64,000 bases of DNA from Leptotrichia sp. oral taxon 212 (GCF_001274535.1 NZ_CP012410.1:1461126-1525125), one strand, 5' to 3'; shown: positions 6,841-17,842, counted from the first letter of the stretch. The notes: generated by a model from the sequence alone, not told the origin. Translations and numbers: made by a program.

Positions 6841-8448
6841 ATGATATATATTGATGGAGTAGGGTTATCTTTTCTAATTAAGGAAATAAAGGAAAAAATA
6901 GTGAATTATAAATTAACTAAAATTTATCAGTATGACCGTTCTTCACTTTCTTTTTTCTTTGGTAAGAATAATCTTCTGTTTCAGGTTAAGGATAACTCCA
7001 CTATTTTTTATTTAAAGGAAGAAAAAGATTTAAATACAGATTTCCAGTCAAAATTTCTTCTTTCCCTGAAAAAGCACCTTCTTAATTCTATCCTTATAAA
7101 TATTAGACAGGAAAGCTTTGACAGAATTGTATATTTTGATTTTGAAAAACTTAATCAGTTTGGCGATGTTGAAAAATTTACTCTTACTATGGAATTAATG
7201 GGAAAAGCAAGCAATATATTCCTGACTTCCTCCAGTGATGAAAAAATCATTTCAGCTTTATATTTTTCTTCTATTGATGAAGGAAACAGGATTATAATGA
7301 CAGGAGCAGAATACACTCTTCCATTTGAAGAAAAGAAAATTTCTCCCCTATATCTGGATGAGGATAATTTTCCTTTTGAATCTCCACAAGATTTCATACA
7401 GAAAGTGGAAGGAGTTGGCAAAATTTTTGCAATACAATGCTATGATAATTATGAAACCTATAAAAAATACATTACAAGCTATGTTCCACTTCTTCATGAA
7501 GCTGAAATTAGAGGAAAATCACAAAAAATACTTACTTACAACCATTTTTCCGATTATAAAGATAAAATTACTTCAACAAAAGAATTTTCAACGTTAAATG
7601 AAGGATTAAACGAATATTTCAGGACAACGATTACATCCAATGTAATTAACGAAAAGAAAAAGAAACTTGTAAAATACGTAGATACACAAATTAAAAAATT
7701 TGAAAAAATACTTAAAAACATAGATATTGACCTGAAAAAAAACGGAAATTATGAAAATTATAAGAATACAGGGGACATACTGGCTGCAAATATGCATTCT
7801 ATTAAGCATGGTATGGACAAAATAACAGCTTTTGATTTTTATAACAACTGCGAAATTAGTATTTCCCTTGACCCACTCCTATCTCCAAATGATAATTTGA
7901 ATTTTTATTATAATAAATATAACAAAGGAAAAAGAACTGAAACAGCTCTTAATGCAAGGCTTCTGGATATAAGAAATGAAATAAAATATTTTGAAGAGAT
8001 AAAACTTTTTCTTGAAAAGGAAACTGACTTTATAGGTATTGAAGAAATAGAAAATGAGCTGAAGTTCAGCAGTAAAAAGAAAATTAATCTTAATAAAATG
8101 AAAAAAAGAGAACTTCTTTCCTTTGAACATAATGGTTTCAAAATATTTGTTGGAAGAAATAATAAGGAAAATGAAGAAATAACATTTAATAAAGGAACTT
8201 CAAGAGATATATGGCTACATGTAAAGGACATTCCAGGAAGTCACGTTTTAATTATAAGAGAGTATAAAGAATTAGATGAAGATACTCTATATTATGCTGC
8301 CAGACTTGCAGGAGAATTCTCGAAAGCTGGAAAAGGAGATAAAGTAACTGTAGATTATTGTGAAAAAAAATTCGTTAAAAAAATAAAAAATTCAAAACCT
8401 GGAAATGTTACATATACTAATTTTAAAACTTTGACAGTTATAGTTTAA
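6841..8448 (+). CDS. rqcH: NFACT family protein, RqcH-like ribosome quality control factor
   Basis: The 535-residue protein has the NFACT-N/FbpA region from MIYIDGVGLSFLIKEI through about 430, with a lysine-rich coiled coil around 270-330, and the NFACT-R domain near 445-530 (FKIFVGRNNKENEEI, DIWLHVKDIPGSHVLI, LYYAARLAGEFS). RqcH/Rqc2 proteins bind peptidyl-tRNA-blocked 50S subunits and add alanine tails; some relatives were described as fibronectin-binding proteins. It is a little shorter than the B. subtilis protein. An upstream in-frame ATG at 6769 is unlikely: it lacks a ribosome site, whereas GAAAGGA precedes 6841. Confidence 0.88.
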   Translation: MIYIDGVGLSFLIKEIKEKIVNYKLTKIYQYDRSSLSFFFGKNNLLFQVKDNSTIFYLKEEKDLNTDFQSKFLLSLKKHLLNSILINIRQESFDRIVYFDFEKLNQFGDVEKFTLTMELMGKASNIFLTSSSDEKIISALYFSSIDEGNRIIMTGAEYTLPFEEKKISPLYLDEDNFPFESPQDFIQKVEGVGKIFAIQCYDNYETYKKYITSYVPLLHEAEIRGKSQKILTYNHFSDYKDKITSTKEFSTLNEGLNEYFRTTITSNVINEKKKKLVKYVDTQIKKFEKILKNIDIDLKKNGNYENYKNTGDILAANMHSIKHGMDKITAFDFYNNCEISISLDPLLSPNDNLNFYYNKYNKGKRTETALNARLLDIRNEIKYFEEIKLFLEKETDFIGIEEIENELKFSSKKKINLNKMKKRELLSFEHNGFKIFVGRNNKENEEITFNKGTSRDIWLHVKDIPGSHVLIIREYKELDEDTLYYAARLAGEFSKAGKGDKVTVDYCEKKFVKKIKNSKPGNVTYTNFKTLTVIV

Positions 8449-8506
8449 AATATTAATTTTAAATAACAAATGTTACGTTTTTTAAAAGATACTATTCAAT
8501 ATTTTA

Positions 8507-8535
8507 TTGACAAATACCCAAAACTATTGTAAAAT
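8507..8535 (+). promoter_or_regulatory. promoter of ptsH
   Basis: A perfect TTGACA, a 17-nt spacer and TAAAAT lie 34 nt before the ptsH ATG, which itself has an AGGAGG ribosome site. This predicts strong constitutive expression. Confidence 0.8.
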
Positions 8536-8568
8536 TAGGTAACATAAATATTTTAGGAGGATAAATAA

Positions 8569-8829
8569 ATGGCAAGTAAAACAGTTGTTATGACAAACCC
8601 TACAGGATTACATACAAGACCAGGTGGTGTGTTTGTAGCTAAGGCAAAAGAATTCGAAAGCGATGTTTTCGTTGAAAATGAAGGAAAAAAAGTAAACGGT
8701 AAATCATTGTTAAAATTATTATCAATAGGAATCAAAAACGGTTCTGAAGTTACTGTTCATGCAGAAGGGGCTGATGCTGATCAAGCAGTTGAAGTTTTAG
8801 GAGAATTACTGGCAACTATTAGAGACTAA
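8569..8829 (+). CDS. ptsH: phosphocarrier protein HPr
   Basis: This is an 86-residue HPr of the sugar phosphotransferase system. It passes phosphate from Enzyme I to sugar-specific EIIA domains such as the one in FruA at 61 kb. His15 in PTGLHTRP is the phosphorylation site; Ser46 in NGKSLLKLLSIG is the regulatory serine used by HPr kinase where that enzyme exists. No ptsI or hprK is adjacent, so ptsH stands alone between its own promoter and a terminator. Confidence 0.97.
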   Translation: MASKTVVMTNPTGLHTRPGGVFVAKAKEFESDVFVENEGKKVNGKSLLKLLSIGIKNGSEVTVHAEGADADQAVEVLGELLATIRD

Positions 8830-8854
8830 TTTATACAACTTAATATTTATTAAA

Positions 8855-8902
8855 CAAAAAAGGAGACAATCAAAATATTTGTTTTGGTCATCTCCTTTTT
8901 TA
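8855..8902. terminator. bidirectional terminator between ptsH and pyrG
   Basis: An AAAAAAGGAGA arm pairs with TCTCCTTTTTT about 25 nt later. Convergent genes end on both sides and both strands carry a T-run after the stem. Confidence 0.8.
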
Positions 8903-8920
8903 TTTTTTATAATTTAATAT

Positions 8921-10534
8921 TTATTTTTCTTTTCTTTTAATCAATGCCGCTTTTACCCATCCTGTAAATAATGGATGAGGTTTTATTGGTCTACTTTTAA
9001 ATTCAGGATGATATTGACAAGCTATAAAATAAGGATGATCCTTTATTTCAATAACTTCCACATAATTTCCGTCAGGTGAAAGTCCTACTATATCCATCCC
9101 TGCCTTTTCAAATTCTTGTTTATATTTATTATTGAATTCATATCTGTGTCTGTGTCTTTCGCTTATGGAAGTTTTTCCATAAACTCTTGCCGCATGACTA
9201 TCGTCTTTTAAAATACATGGGTAAGCTCCCAATCTCATTGTTCCACCTAAATATTTAAGCCCTTCCTGCTCTTCCATAAGGCTTATTATTGGATATTCCG
9301 CATCCTTCTCAAATTCAGTTGAAGTTGCTCCTTCATATCCGAGAACATTTCTGGCAAACTCCACACATGCCATCTGCATTCCAAGACATATTCCAAAGAA
9401 TGGAATCTTATTTTTTCTTGCATATTCTATAGCTTCTATCTTACCTTCTATTCCTCTATCTCCAAATCCTCCTGGAACAAGTATTCCATCATAGTTTGAA
9501 AGCTTTTCTATTTCAAATTCTCCAGCTTTCAGATAATCTATTTCAACTTTTGTATCAAGATTAAATCCTGCATGTTCAATTGATTCATTTATACTTATAT
9601 AGGCATCCTTTAATTCGACATATTTTCCAACTACTGCCACTTTTATAAGTTTCTTAGGATTTTTAAATTTCTCAACCATTTTATTCCATTCAATAAGAGC
9701 CGGTTTTTTATTCTCTATTTTAAAATGTTTACAGATTACATCTGCAAGTCCAAGTCTTTCCATAGTTAAAGGTATTTCATACAGAGTTTCCGCATCAAGG
9801 GATTCTATTACAGCTTCTTCATCTATATCACAAAATATTGATATTTTCTTTTTAATATTCTGGTCTACAGGATGTTCGCTTCTCACTATAATTACATCTG
9901 GAGAAATTCCAAGTCCTTGCAGCATTTTTACACTGTGCTGTGTAGGTTTAGTCTTTAATTCTCCTGCAGCTTTTAGATAAGGCAATAAAGTTACATGTAT
10001 ATAAGCTATATTTTCTCTTCCTACTTCCCTTTTAAGCTGTCTTATCGCTTCTATGAAAGGATCACTTTCTATATCTCCTATAGTTCCTCCTATTTCAGTA
10101 ATAACAATATCAGACTGACTTTCTTCTGCAGCTTTCATAATATTATACTTAATTTCATCTGTTACATGAGGTACAGTTTGAACTGTTCCACCCAAAAATT
10201 CACCCTTTCTCTCTTTAGAAATTATTTTTGACATGATTTTTCCTGTAGTAAGATTGTTATACCTAGTAAGATCTTCATTTATAAATCTTTCATAGTGCCC
10301 TAAATCCAGATCAGTTTCAGCGCCATCTTCAGTTACAAATACTTCTCCATGCTGATAAGGACTCATTGTTCCAGGGTCAACATTTATATAAGGATCAAAT
10401 TTCTGTATAGTTACCTTGTATCCTCTTTCTTTTAGAAGTCTTCCTAATGAAGAAGCCACTATTCCTTTTCCTAATGAAGAAACTACACCTCCTGTGACAA
10501 AAATATATTTTGTCCCGTCAATTTTCGTTCTCAT
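8921..10534 (-). CDS. pyrG: CTP synthase (glutamine hydrolysing)
   Basis: This 537-residue enzyme makes CTP from UTP, ATP and glutamine. The synthetase domain opens with [16 protein letters not shown] and includes [15 protein letters not shown]; the glutaminase domain from about 300 has GGFGDRG and the nucleophile cysteine in [11 protein letters not shown], and ends with [11 protein letters not shown]. Length and motifs are standard. It is transcribed leftwards and faces ptsH across a shared terminator. The ribosome site AGGAGG precedes the ATG closely. Confidence 0.97.
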   Translation of the reverse strand: MRTKIDGTKYIFVTGGVVSSLGKGIVASSLGRLLKERGYKVTIQKFDPYINVDPGTMSPYQHGEVFVTEDGAETDLDLGHYERFINEDLTRYNNLTTGKIMSKIISKERKGEFLGGTVQTVPHVTDEIKYNIMKAAEESQSDIVITEIGGTIGDIESDPFIEAIRQLKREVGRENIAYIHVTLLPYLKAAGELKTKPTQHSVKMLQGLGISPDVIIVRSEHPVDQNIKKKISIFCDIDEEAVIESLDAETLYEIPLTMERLGLADVICKHFKIENKKPALIEWNKMVEKFKNPKKLIKVAVVGKYVELKDAYISINESIEHAGFNLDTKVEIDYLKAGEFEIEKLSNYDGILVPGGFGDRGIEGKIEAIEYARKNKIPFFGICLGMQMACVEFARNVLGYEGATSTEFEKDAEYPIISLMEEQEGLKYLGGTMRLGAYPCILKDDSHAARVYGKTSISERHRHRYEFNNKYKQEFEKAGMDIVGLSPDGNYVEVIEIKDHPYFIACQYHPEFKSRPIKPHPLFTGWVKAALIKRKEK

Positions 10535-10635
10535 TTTTCCTCCTGAATATATTTTAAATTTATTATTTATTGTGAACTATTCTACATCTGTGATATATAT
10601 TTTAATATAGGAATACATTGCCTGATATCATTTTA

Positions 10636-10668
10636 AATAAAAAAGATGAAAAAAAAAATTTTCATCTG
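10636..10668 (-). terminator. terminator of fba
   Basis: On the minus strand GATGAAAA pairs with TTTTCATC across a T6 loop and is followed by TTTTTTATTT, a typical intrinsic terminator about 100 nt after the fba stop. Confidence 0.6.
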
Positions 10669-10700
10669 TCATGTAACAATTTTACTTTAGTTATTCATCA

Positions 10701-10731
10701 TTCTAAGTCGGTCATAATAACCGACTTAGAA
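10701..10731 (+). repeat. perfect 12-bp hairpin in the fba-pyrG gap
   Basis: TTCTAAGTCGGT and its exact complement are separated by a 7-nt loop. The following T-rich run is on the plus strand, although both neighbouring genes are transcribed from the minus strand. It could be a terminator of an unseen plus-strand transcript, an RNA processing hairpin of the fba message or an operator. Confidence 0.5.
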
Positions 10732-10772
10732 CTTATTTTTTTATTTTTATTTTAAATAATCAATCAAATTGT

Positions 10773-11759
10773 TTATTTTCTTTCAGTACCTTTTTTATAA
10801 GCACCTTCAGATCCAAATACGTCTTTGATTTTTTCCTTATAGTAATTTTTCATGTAATTTTTTGCAGGCCCTAAATATTTTCTAGGATCAAATTCTCCTG
10901 GTTTATTTGCAAATACTTCTCTTATTCCTGCTGTGAAAGCTAATCTTCCGTCAGTATCAACGTTTATTTTAGCAACTGCTGATTTAGAAGCTTTTCTTAA
11001 TTCTTCATCAGGTATACCAATTGCATCTGCTATCTGTCCACCATATTGAGTTATCATTTTAACAAATTGTTGAGGCACTCCTGAAGAACCATGTAATACT
11101 ATAGGGAATCCTGGTATTCTTTTTTCAATTTCAGCAAGGATATCCAATCTTAATTTAGGATCGTCCCCAGGTTTAAATTTATGTGCTCCATGAGAAGTTC
11201 CTATAGCTATTGCTAATGAATCTACTCCTGTTTTAGATACAAAGTCTTCAACTTCATCTGGTTGAGTATAAACATGTTCAGCTGCTACAACATCATCTTC
11301 GATTCCAGCTAACACTCCTAATTCAGCTTCAACTGTTACATCATGTTTATGTGCAAATTCAGCAACTTCTTTTGCTTCTGCAACGTTTTCATCATATGGA
11401 TGATGTGATCCATCATACATTACTGAGGAAAATCCATATTCTATACAATCTTTAGCTGTTGCAAAATTTGGTCCATGATCTAAGTGTAAAGCTACCGGTA
11501 TATCTGATCCAGATGCTTCAACATATGCAGTAGCTGCTTTAGCTAACCAAGGTAACATTTCTTTTCCAATATAATCTCTCGCCCCTGTAGATACTTGAAG
11601 TATTACCGGTGACCCCATTTCAACACATGCTTCTATAATTGCCTGTAACTGTTCCATGTTGTTAAAGTTGAAAGCCGGTACTGAGTATCCTTCCTTGTTT
11701 GCTTTTGCAAACATTTCTTTTGTGTTGCTTAATCCTAAATCTTTAAAATGATATTTCAT
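10773..11759 (-). CDS. fba: fructose-bisphosphate aldolase, class II
   Basis: This 328-residue zinc aldolase cleaves fructose 1,6-bisphosphate to two triose phosphates in glycolysis. LHLDHG (first metal histidine and the acid Asp), YDGSHHPYDENV, VEAELGVLAG, GTSHGAHKF and the phosphate-binding VLHGSSGVP are all present. Length is near that of class IIA/IIB enzymes with a C-terminal extension. It has a clear promoter at 11815-11843 and a terminator, so it is probably monocistronic. The enzyme follows FruA and FruK in fructose use. Confidence 0.96.
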   Translation of the reverse strand: MKYHFKDLGLSNTKEMFAKANKEGYSVPAFNFNNMEQLQAIIEACVEMGSPVILQVSTGARDYIGKEMLPWLAKAATAYVEASGSDIPVALHLDHGPNFATAKDCIEYGFSSVMYDGSHHPYDENVAEAKEVAEFAHKHDVTVEAELGVLAGIEDDVVAAEHVYTQPDEVEDFVSKTGVDSLAIAIGTSHGAHKFKPGDDPKLRLDILAEIEKRIPGFPIVLHGSSGVPQQFVKMITQYGGQIADAIGIPDEELRKASKSAVAKINVDTDGRLAFTAGIREVFANKPGEFDPRKYLGPAKNYMKNYYKEKIKDVFGSEGAYKKGTERK

Positions 11760-11814
11760 TTTAGCCTCCTATATTAAATATTAATTTTTATTAACTATTC
11801 CATTTCTCTAATAC

Positions 11815-11843
11815 ATATTATCAAATTTTACCTAAAATTGCAA
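11815..11843 (-). promoter_or_regulatory. promoter of fba
   Basis: The minus strand shows TTGCAA, a 17-nt spacer and TAATAT, about 55 nt upstream of the fba start, which has a GGAGG ribosome site. Confidence 0.6.
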
Positions 11844-11885
11844 TATTATTTAATTTTTTTGTTTAAAATCATCTTATTCTTACTT

Positions 11886-12620
11886 TTAATTTTTTTCATA
11901 CTTTTCAGATTTTATTTTACTGTTTTCAATAAGCTCTTCAACTGTTCCGTTTCTCAGAACATTTTTATCAGTAAATCCTTGAATTCCTGTTATTCTTCCC
12001 TTATTTGAAACCTGCCATATAATCCATCTATCATCTTCATCAAGTTCAGGAATAAATTTTATATCTCTTATCCATAACTTATTATTAGGGAATTCTCCTT
12101 TTATATATGCATTATATGTATGATAGGTCACATATATTATGACTCTTTTTTTATAATGCCTTTCCAGTTTCTCTATCATATCCTTCAATTCTTTTAAGAC
12201 TTTATTTTTAGGGTACTTAACTGGTATTTCTAAATCGATTACTGGTGGAAGCGCCTTATCTGAATCAGGTACCATGCTTATATAGTAATCTGCCTGTGCC
12301 GCTCCACTGCTAAGCATTGAAAAGAAGTGGTAAGCTCCTACTGTAAATCCATTTAATCTTGCATTATTCCAGTTATAAAGAAAATCACTATCCAAAAAAT
12401 CTTTTCCTTCAGTAGCTTTCATAATAATAAATTTATATTTTTTATCTACTTTTTTCCAGTTTATTCTTATCTGATGATGCGAAACATCCAGTCCTTCAAC
12501 ATTATAACGCAATACTTTGGCAATAATGTCATTATGATATACATATCCTGAAAACTCAAGATAAACTGCTACAGCTCCGAGAATTATAAGAAAAACTAAA
12601 ATTTTTAAAAATTTCTTCAT
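11886..12620 (-). CDS. GH25 family lysozyme (N-acetylmuramidase), membrane anchored
   Basis: The 244-residue protein has an N-terminal signal or anchor helix at about 5-25 and a glycoside hydrolase 25 barrel. Family motifs are GLDVSHHQIRINWKKV at about 43-58, FIIMKATEGKDFLD, VGAYHFF and the catalytic PPVIDLEI at about 125-132, followed by IIWQVSNKGRITGI. GH25 enzymes cut the muramic acid to glucosamine bond of peptidoglycan. There is no lipobox and no wall-binding repeat. It lies 53 bp after serS on the same strand. A role in wall remodelling is likelier than phage lysis, since no holin or phage genes are nearby. Confidence 0.88.
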   Translation of the reverse strand: MKKFLKILVFLIILGAVAVYLEFSGYVYHNDIIAKVLRYNVEGLDVSHHQIRINWKKVDKKYKFIIMKATEGKDFLDSDFLYNWNNARLNGFTVGAYHFFSMLSSGAAQADYYISMVPDSDKALPPVIDLEIPVKYPKNKVLKELKDMIEKLERHYKKRVIIYVTYHTYNAYIKGEFPNNKLWIRDIKFIPELDEDDRWIIWQVSNKGRITGIQGFTDKNVLRNGTVEELIENSKIKSEKYEKN

Positions 12621-12673
12621 CCTATCCCCTCTTCATTTTAAGGATTTTATATTTCTGACATTTTATAATTTTT

Positions 12674-13966
<1,293 letters not shown>

Positions 13967-13971
13967 TTATT

Positions 13972-14787
13972 TTATTTATTTTTTGTAAAAAAATCGTACA
14001 ATTTTTTCTTGCTTTCTGATAAATACTTGTATTCCTTTTTTTCATTAACTTCAAAATTTATTTTTCTGACAGTTTTTATATCGTATTTTTTTATGATTTC
14101 ATCATATTTTTCAATATATATTTTTTTATAAAGCAAATCAGTCTTATTTTCCATAAAATATTTCATATCTGTTTCACTTTCAAAATCTAAAAACTCCCTG
14201 TCTGATTTGATAAAATAATTGACTGTATTCTTTATGATTTCATCCTTAAATATTCTATTTACTGAAAAACTTCCTTTTTCATTTTTGTCAATTTCATCAA
14301 TCATTTTTTCAGCAAAATAAGTTTTTATAAGTTTATTGCTGTCACACGAAACTAAGGAAAAATTGTACATTATTTCAAAAAATACTTTTTTATCCCTATA
14401 CATAAGTTCATTTCCAAGCTTTACCGAATGTTCTGCACTCGCATTAATCAATGCTCTTCTATAACTGTCCTTTAATTTTGAAAATTCAATTTTTGACATT
14501 CTGTCTATACGTTTTTCTTTTTCTTTATAAGTTTCTGAAAATTCCTTTTCTAAAATCTTTTCAATTTCTTTATCCTTATTTTTGTTATTTTCAGCTCCAT
14601 TATAATATATATTTGCAAGTTCCAGTATAAAAGAAGGCTCTTTTCTTATTATTTTAAAATTTTTATCCACTGTAAAGTATTTTCTTTTTGAAAAACAGTT
14701 CCTATATTTTAAAATAAATTGAAAAAAATCAGCAGTTTCTTTAAATATTTCTAACTTTTCCATTTTATTTTTAATTCCCTCTTCCAA
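13972..14787 (-). CDS. uncharacterised 271-residue charged protein
   Basis: I do not recognise a family. The protein is soluble, rich in Lys, Glu, Ile and Phe, mainly helical in appearance, with no membrane segment, signal peptide or known catalytic motif. Blocks such as LGNELMYRDKKVFFEIMYNF and YLSESKKKLYDFFTKNK could be helical repeats. A TTG start nine bases after AAGGAGG fits best; an ATG eight codons later is an alternative. It lies between lpxK (58 bp upstream) and serS (26 bp downstream), all leftward, so it may be expressed with the lipid A gene. Confidence 0.7.
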   Translation of the reverse strand: MEEGIKNKMEKLEIFKETADFFQFILKYRNCFSKRKYFTVDKNFKIIRKEPSFILELANIYYNGAENNKNKDKEIEKILEKEFSETYKEKEKRIDRMSKIEFSKLKDSYRRALINASAEHSVKLGNELMYRDKKVFFEIMYNFSLVSCDSNKLIKTYFAEKMIDEIDKNEKGSFSVNRIFKDEIIKNTVNYFIKSDREFLDFESETDMKYFMENKTDLLYKKIYIEKYDEIIKKYDIKTVRKINFEVNEKKEYKYLSESKKKLYDFFTKNK

Positions 14788-14845
14788 ATAAATAATGCCT
14801 CCTTTTCTATTTTTTAAATATTTTATTTATAAGCTAAAATATTAG

Positions 14846-15814
14846 TCACACTATTCTGAATCCCATTTTTAAAACAAGCAGTTTATCTATTTTTTCAGAA
14901 ATTTTTACTATATCTTTTTCTGTAGTTATAATATAATCGTAATCTTTTCCCTTTTCTGAAATATTGCTTATTTCTTCCGGCTTATAGAGATGATGGTCTT
15001 CAAATTCAACTTTTTCTATCTTAGAAGGTTTCAGCCTTTTTACAGTTTCATAAAAGATTTTAGGATTGGCAATTGATGAAAAAATGAGTATTCTCTTATC
15101 TTCTACTATATTAAGCTCCTTTTCTTCTCCATTCATATTGTAAAAATTCTCTTCATAAAAAGTTGCAACCAATATCTTTTTTTCATATTTTAGTAATTCC
15201 TGTCTTATTTTTTCAAGCGATTCACTATCTACATAATTACTTTTAGTTATTATCAGCTCATCTGCTCTATTTAATGATTTTAATGATTCCCTCAATCTTC
15301 CCTTTGGAAGATATTCATTTCCACCAAAAGGATTTGTAGCATCTATAAGTATGATATTCTTATCTTTTTTCAGTTTCCTATGCTGAAATCCATCATCCAT
15401 AATTATAATATCAACATTACACACATCACGCAAATAAACTGTTCCTTTGTATCTGTCCTTTGACACTGCAACAGGAACTTTAAGATTTAAGGCATGAAGA
15501 AACGCTTCATCTCCTGACTCTACAGATGTTGCCAGTATTTCTTTATCATTTCTCACTAGCAGCAGGTCTTCTTTTCTCTTTCCTTTGTATCCTCTGTTCA
15601 GAACTCCTACTTTTTTACCTTCATTCAAATATTTTTTTACAAAATACTGAACAGCAGGAGTTTTTCCCGTACCGCCTGCAACAACATTGCCTATACATAT
15701 TACTTCTACATTTTCTGCTTTTCTGGATTTCAATATATTCAAGTCATACATCTTATTTCTTATAAAAATTACTGAGCCATAAATAAGTGATAGTATTTTC
15801 AACAATATCTGCAT
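14846..15814 (-). CDS. lpxK: tetraacyldisaccharide 4'-kinase (lipid A synthesis)
   Basis: This 322-residue protein phosphorylates the 4' position of the lipid A disaccharide at the inner membrane. The N-terminal hydrophobic stretch (about 1-20) and the P-loop VICIGNVVAGGTGKTP at about 39-54 are typical, as are GVLNRGYKG, DDGFQHRKLKKD and the later ITTEKDIVK. Its presence shows the organism makes lipid A and therefore has an outer membrane. The ATG directly follows the stop codon of whiA with no spacer, implying coupled translation. Confidence 0.93.
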   Translation of the reverse strand: MQILLKILSLIYGSVIFIRNKMYDLNILKSRKAENVEVICIGNVVAGGTGKTPAVQYFVKKYLNEGKKVGVLNRGYKGKRKEDLLLVRNDKEILATSVESGDEAFLHALNLKVPVAVSKDRYKGTVYLRDVCNVDIIIMDDGFQHRKLKKDKNIILIDATNPFGGNEYLPKGRLRESLKSLNRADELIITKSNYVDSESLEKIRQELLKYEKKILVATFYEENFYNMNGEEKELNIVEDKRILIFSSIANPKIFYETVKRLKPSKIEKVEFEDHHLYKPEEISNISEKGKDYDYIITTEKDIVKISEKIDKLLVLKMGFRIV

Positions 15815-16723
15815 CTAGTTTTCACCTCTGTTTTCAGATAAATTTTTATAGATTTCCTCAAGTCTTCTAAACCTGTTTTTTATTCCTGATTTTGAAATTG
15901 ACATCAGATCAGCAAGTTCCTGTAATGACATTTCTTCATTTTTAAGACGGTTGACTGCTGTTTCCCTCAATACTTCCGACAGTTCTTCCAGTCCAATTTC
16001 TTCATCTATTTTATTTATTATCCTTATCTGTTTTTCTGCAGCTGATAGTTTTTTAGTCTCATTTGCAATTTCCCAGTTCATGTTTCTATTAATTTTATTT
16101 CTTATCTCTTTATTAATAGTTACTTCTTCAAACTCAAAGAAAGAAGTTAAACCGCCAATTAGAAATATAATATCCAGTATGTCTTCAGAATTTCTGAGAT
16201 ACACAAGGCTTTTATTCTTTTTCTCCGTCTGGAAGACTCTCTTTCCCATGTTTTTAAAAAGATAATAAAGATAAGTTGCCGCATCTTCCGTATCTATAAA
16301 GAAATCTAGAGCATACCCCTTTTCAGGAGATTTCACATACCCACAGCAGAGAAAAAATCCTCTTATTATTCCTGTAAGCTCCTTCTCTGATTTTTCTGTA
16401 AAGAAACTCTTGTACGAAAACAGTTTTTTTATAAATTCCCTGTATTCCTTTTCTTCAGTTGCCAGAAGACATATTTCGTAAACCTTATGTACACCCAGCT
16501 TTTTACTCATCAGATATTTCAGCTGGATATCAAGTCCTGTCACAGATTTCAATCCTGAATAAACTCTTCTTGCTAACGATATGTTTTCTGTACTGAAATG
16601 TATTCCTTTTTCAGTTATTACATCCCTGGCAATAAAAATTCCAAAAAGTTCGGCAAGAATTTCCTCTTTATCTATAACTGATTTACCGAAAATCTCTCTT
16701 TTTAAATCTACTGAATAGGACAT
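15815..16723 (-). CDS. whiA: WhiA family DNA-binding regulator
   Basis: This 302-residue protein has the WhiA layout: an N-terminal LAGLIDADG-like domain (about 1-200) that has lost endonuclease function in the family, and a C-terminal helix-turn-helix (about 245-300) with LQELADLMSISKSGIKNRFRRLEEI. WhiA controls sporulation in Streptomyces and affects division and chromosome segregation in Bacillus. Here it sits directly before lpxK with no spacer. Having WhiA in a lipid A-producing bacterium is unusual outside Fusobacteriota-type lineages. AAAGGAGG precedes the ATG. Confidence 0.9.
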   Translation of the reverse strand: MSYSVDLKREIFGKSVIDKEEILAELFGIFIARDVITEKGIHFSTENISLARRVYSGLKSVTGLDIQLKYLMSKKLGVHKVYEICLLATEEKEYREFIKKLFSYKSFFTEKSEKELTGIIRGFFLCCGYVKSPEKGYALDFFIDTEDAATYLYYLFKNMGKRVFQTEKKNKSLVYLRNSEDILDIIFLIGGLTSFFEFEEVTINKEIRNKINRNMNWEIANETKKLSAAEKQIRIINKIDEEIGLEELSEVLRETAVNRLKNEEMSLQELADLMSISKSGIKNRFRRLEEIYKNLSENRGEN

Positions 16724-16784
16724 TTTTGCCTCCTTTCCAGAAAAATTCCAACTATTTTATATATAATTTAATCAATTATCTACT

Positions 16785-17588
16785 TTATCTTATTAAATTC
16801 CCCATTTCATCGTAATATTTCCAGTTTCCTACTTTTCTTCCTTTTTCAATTCTTCCTTCAAATTTCAAAGTTCCATTTTGATTATATCCCTTTACAGTTC
16901 CATCTTTATCATTCATATTTCCTTCGTAGAAAATGGAACCATTGTCATAATATACTGTCATTTTTCCATTAACTATATCATAGCTGTAGTTTATAACTGA
17001 TTTTTTTTGACCATTTTCATACCATTCAGTAAATACTCCCTGTCTGTGTCCATTAGAATAATCACCTGACAGTTTTTTTCTTCCTGAAGAATAATAGCTG
17101 TTCCAGTTTCCTGATTTTTTACCATTTACATAATTTCCAACTGTCTCTTCCACTCCGGTTTTTGTATAGTAATTTACAAATTTACCGTTTAACTGTCCGT
17201 TTCTATATGTATGTTTTTTCCAGAGATATCCTTCTTCAGTATAAGTTTTCCATTCCCCTTCCTTTTTACCGTCTACATATTTACCTGTCATAAACATATT
17301 TCCATTTGCATAATATTCATCATATTTACCATCTATAAGACCTTTGCTTATTTTAGTAACAAGTATTCTTCCGCCTCCATCAGTTATTCTTAAATCTTCC
17401 GAGCCTGTAATTACTTCAGCTCCATTTGCTCTTTTTACACTTACATTGTCACTTATGCCTCTATCATAATTTAATAATTCTATTTTCCCATCATTTATTC
17501 TATAATTTTCTGCATTAATATTTTTACCATATACTGCAAGTGATAAAAAAAACATCAATGTTATTAATAAACTCTCTATCTTTTTCAT
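16785..17588 (-). CDS. exported MORN-repeat (YwqK-like) protein
   Basis: This 267-residue protein has a signal peptide (about 1-21, ending SLAVYG) and then about seven repeats of the form G.Y.NG...G.W..Y...G, for example MTGKYVDGKKEGEWKTYTEE. This is the MORN/YwqK pattern; databases often label such proteins as YwqK antitoxins, but toxin neutralisation is not supported by anything here. The secreted repeats are more likely a beta-sheet surface or periplasmic module. The ribosome site AAGGAG is normal. It is 61 bp downstream of whiA. Confidence 0.8.
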   Translation of the reverse strand: MKKIESLLITLMFFLSLAVYGKNINAENYRINDGKIELLNYDRGISDNVSVKRANGAEVITGSEDLRITDGGGRILVTKISKGLIDGKYDEYYANGNMFMTGKYVDGKKEGEWKTYTEEGYLWKKHTYRNGQLNGKFVNYYTKTGVEETVGNYVNGKKSGNWNSYYSSGRKKLSGDYSNGHRQGVFTEWYENGQKKSVINYSYDIVNGKMTVYYDNGSIFYEGNMNDKDGTVKGYNQNGTLKFEGRIEKGRKVGNWKYYDEMGNLIR

Positions 17589-17748
17589 TATTCTTCTCCT
17601 TATGTGTATAATTTATCTTTTATATTATAGCAAATTTTTTTGTTTTTTTAAACTGAGAATTTATTTATTCAGTATATTTATTTTCCGCAAATCAAACATT
17701 AACAAAATATATCAAAACTTATTTTCTTTCTATTTTTTAAAAAAATTG

Positions 17749-17778
17749 TTGCTTTTTAATAATAAATTGTTGTATAAA
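17749..17778 (+). promoter_or_regulatory. probable promoter of gdhA
   Basis: TTGCTT, an 18-nt spacer and TATAAA lie 64 nt before the gdhA ATG. The rest of the 254-bp gap after the MORN gene start is AT-rich and shows nothing else clear. Confidence 0.5.
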
Positions 17779-17842
17779 ATATGTGTGTGTGAAACTCTTA
17801 GTGATACTGAGAAAATTTTAGAAATTAAGGAGGAAAAATATA

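Noticed and set aside
16785-17588. YwqK antitoxin function
   Set aside because: The label is inherited from database names; the protein is an exported MORN-repeat protein with no adjacent toxin.
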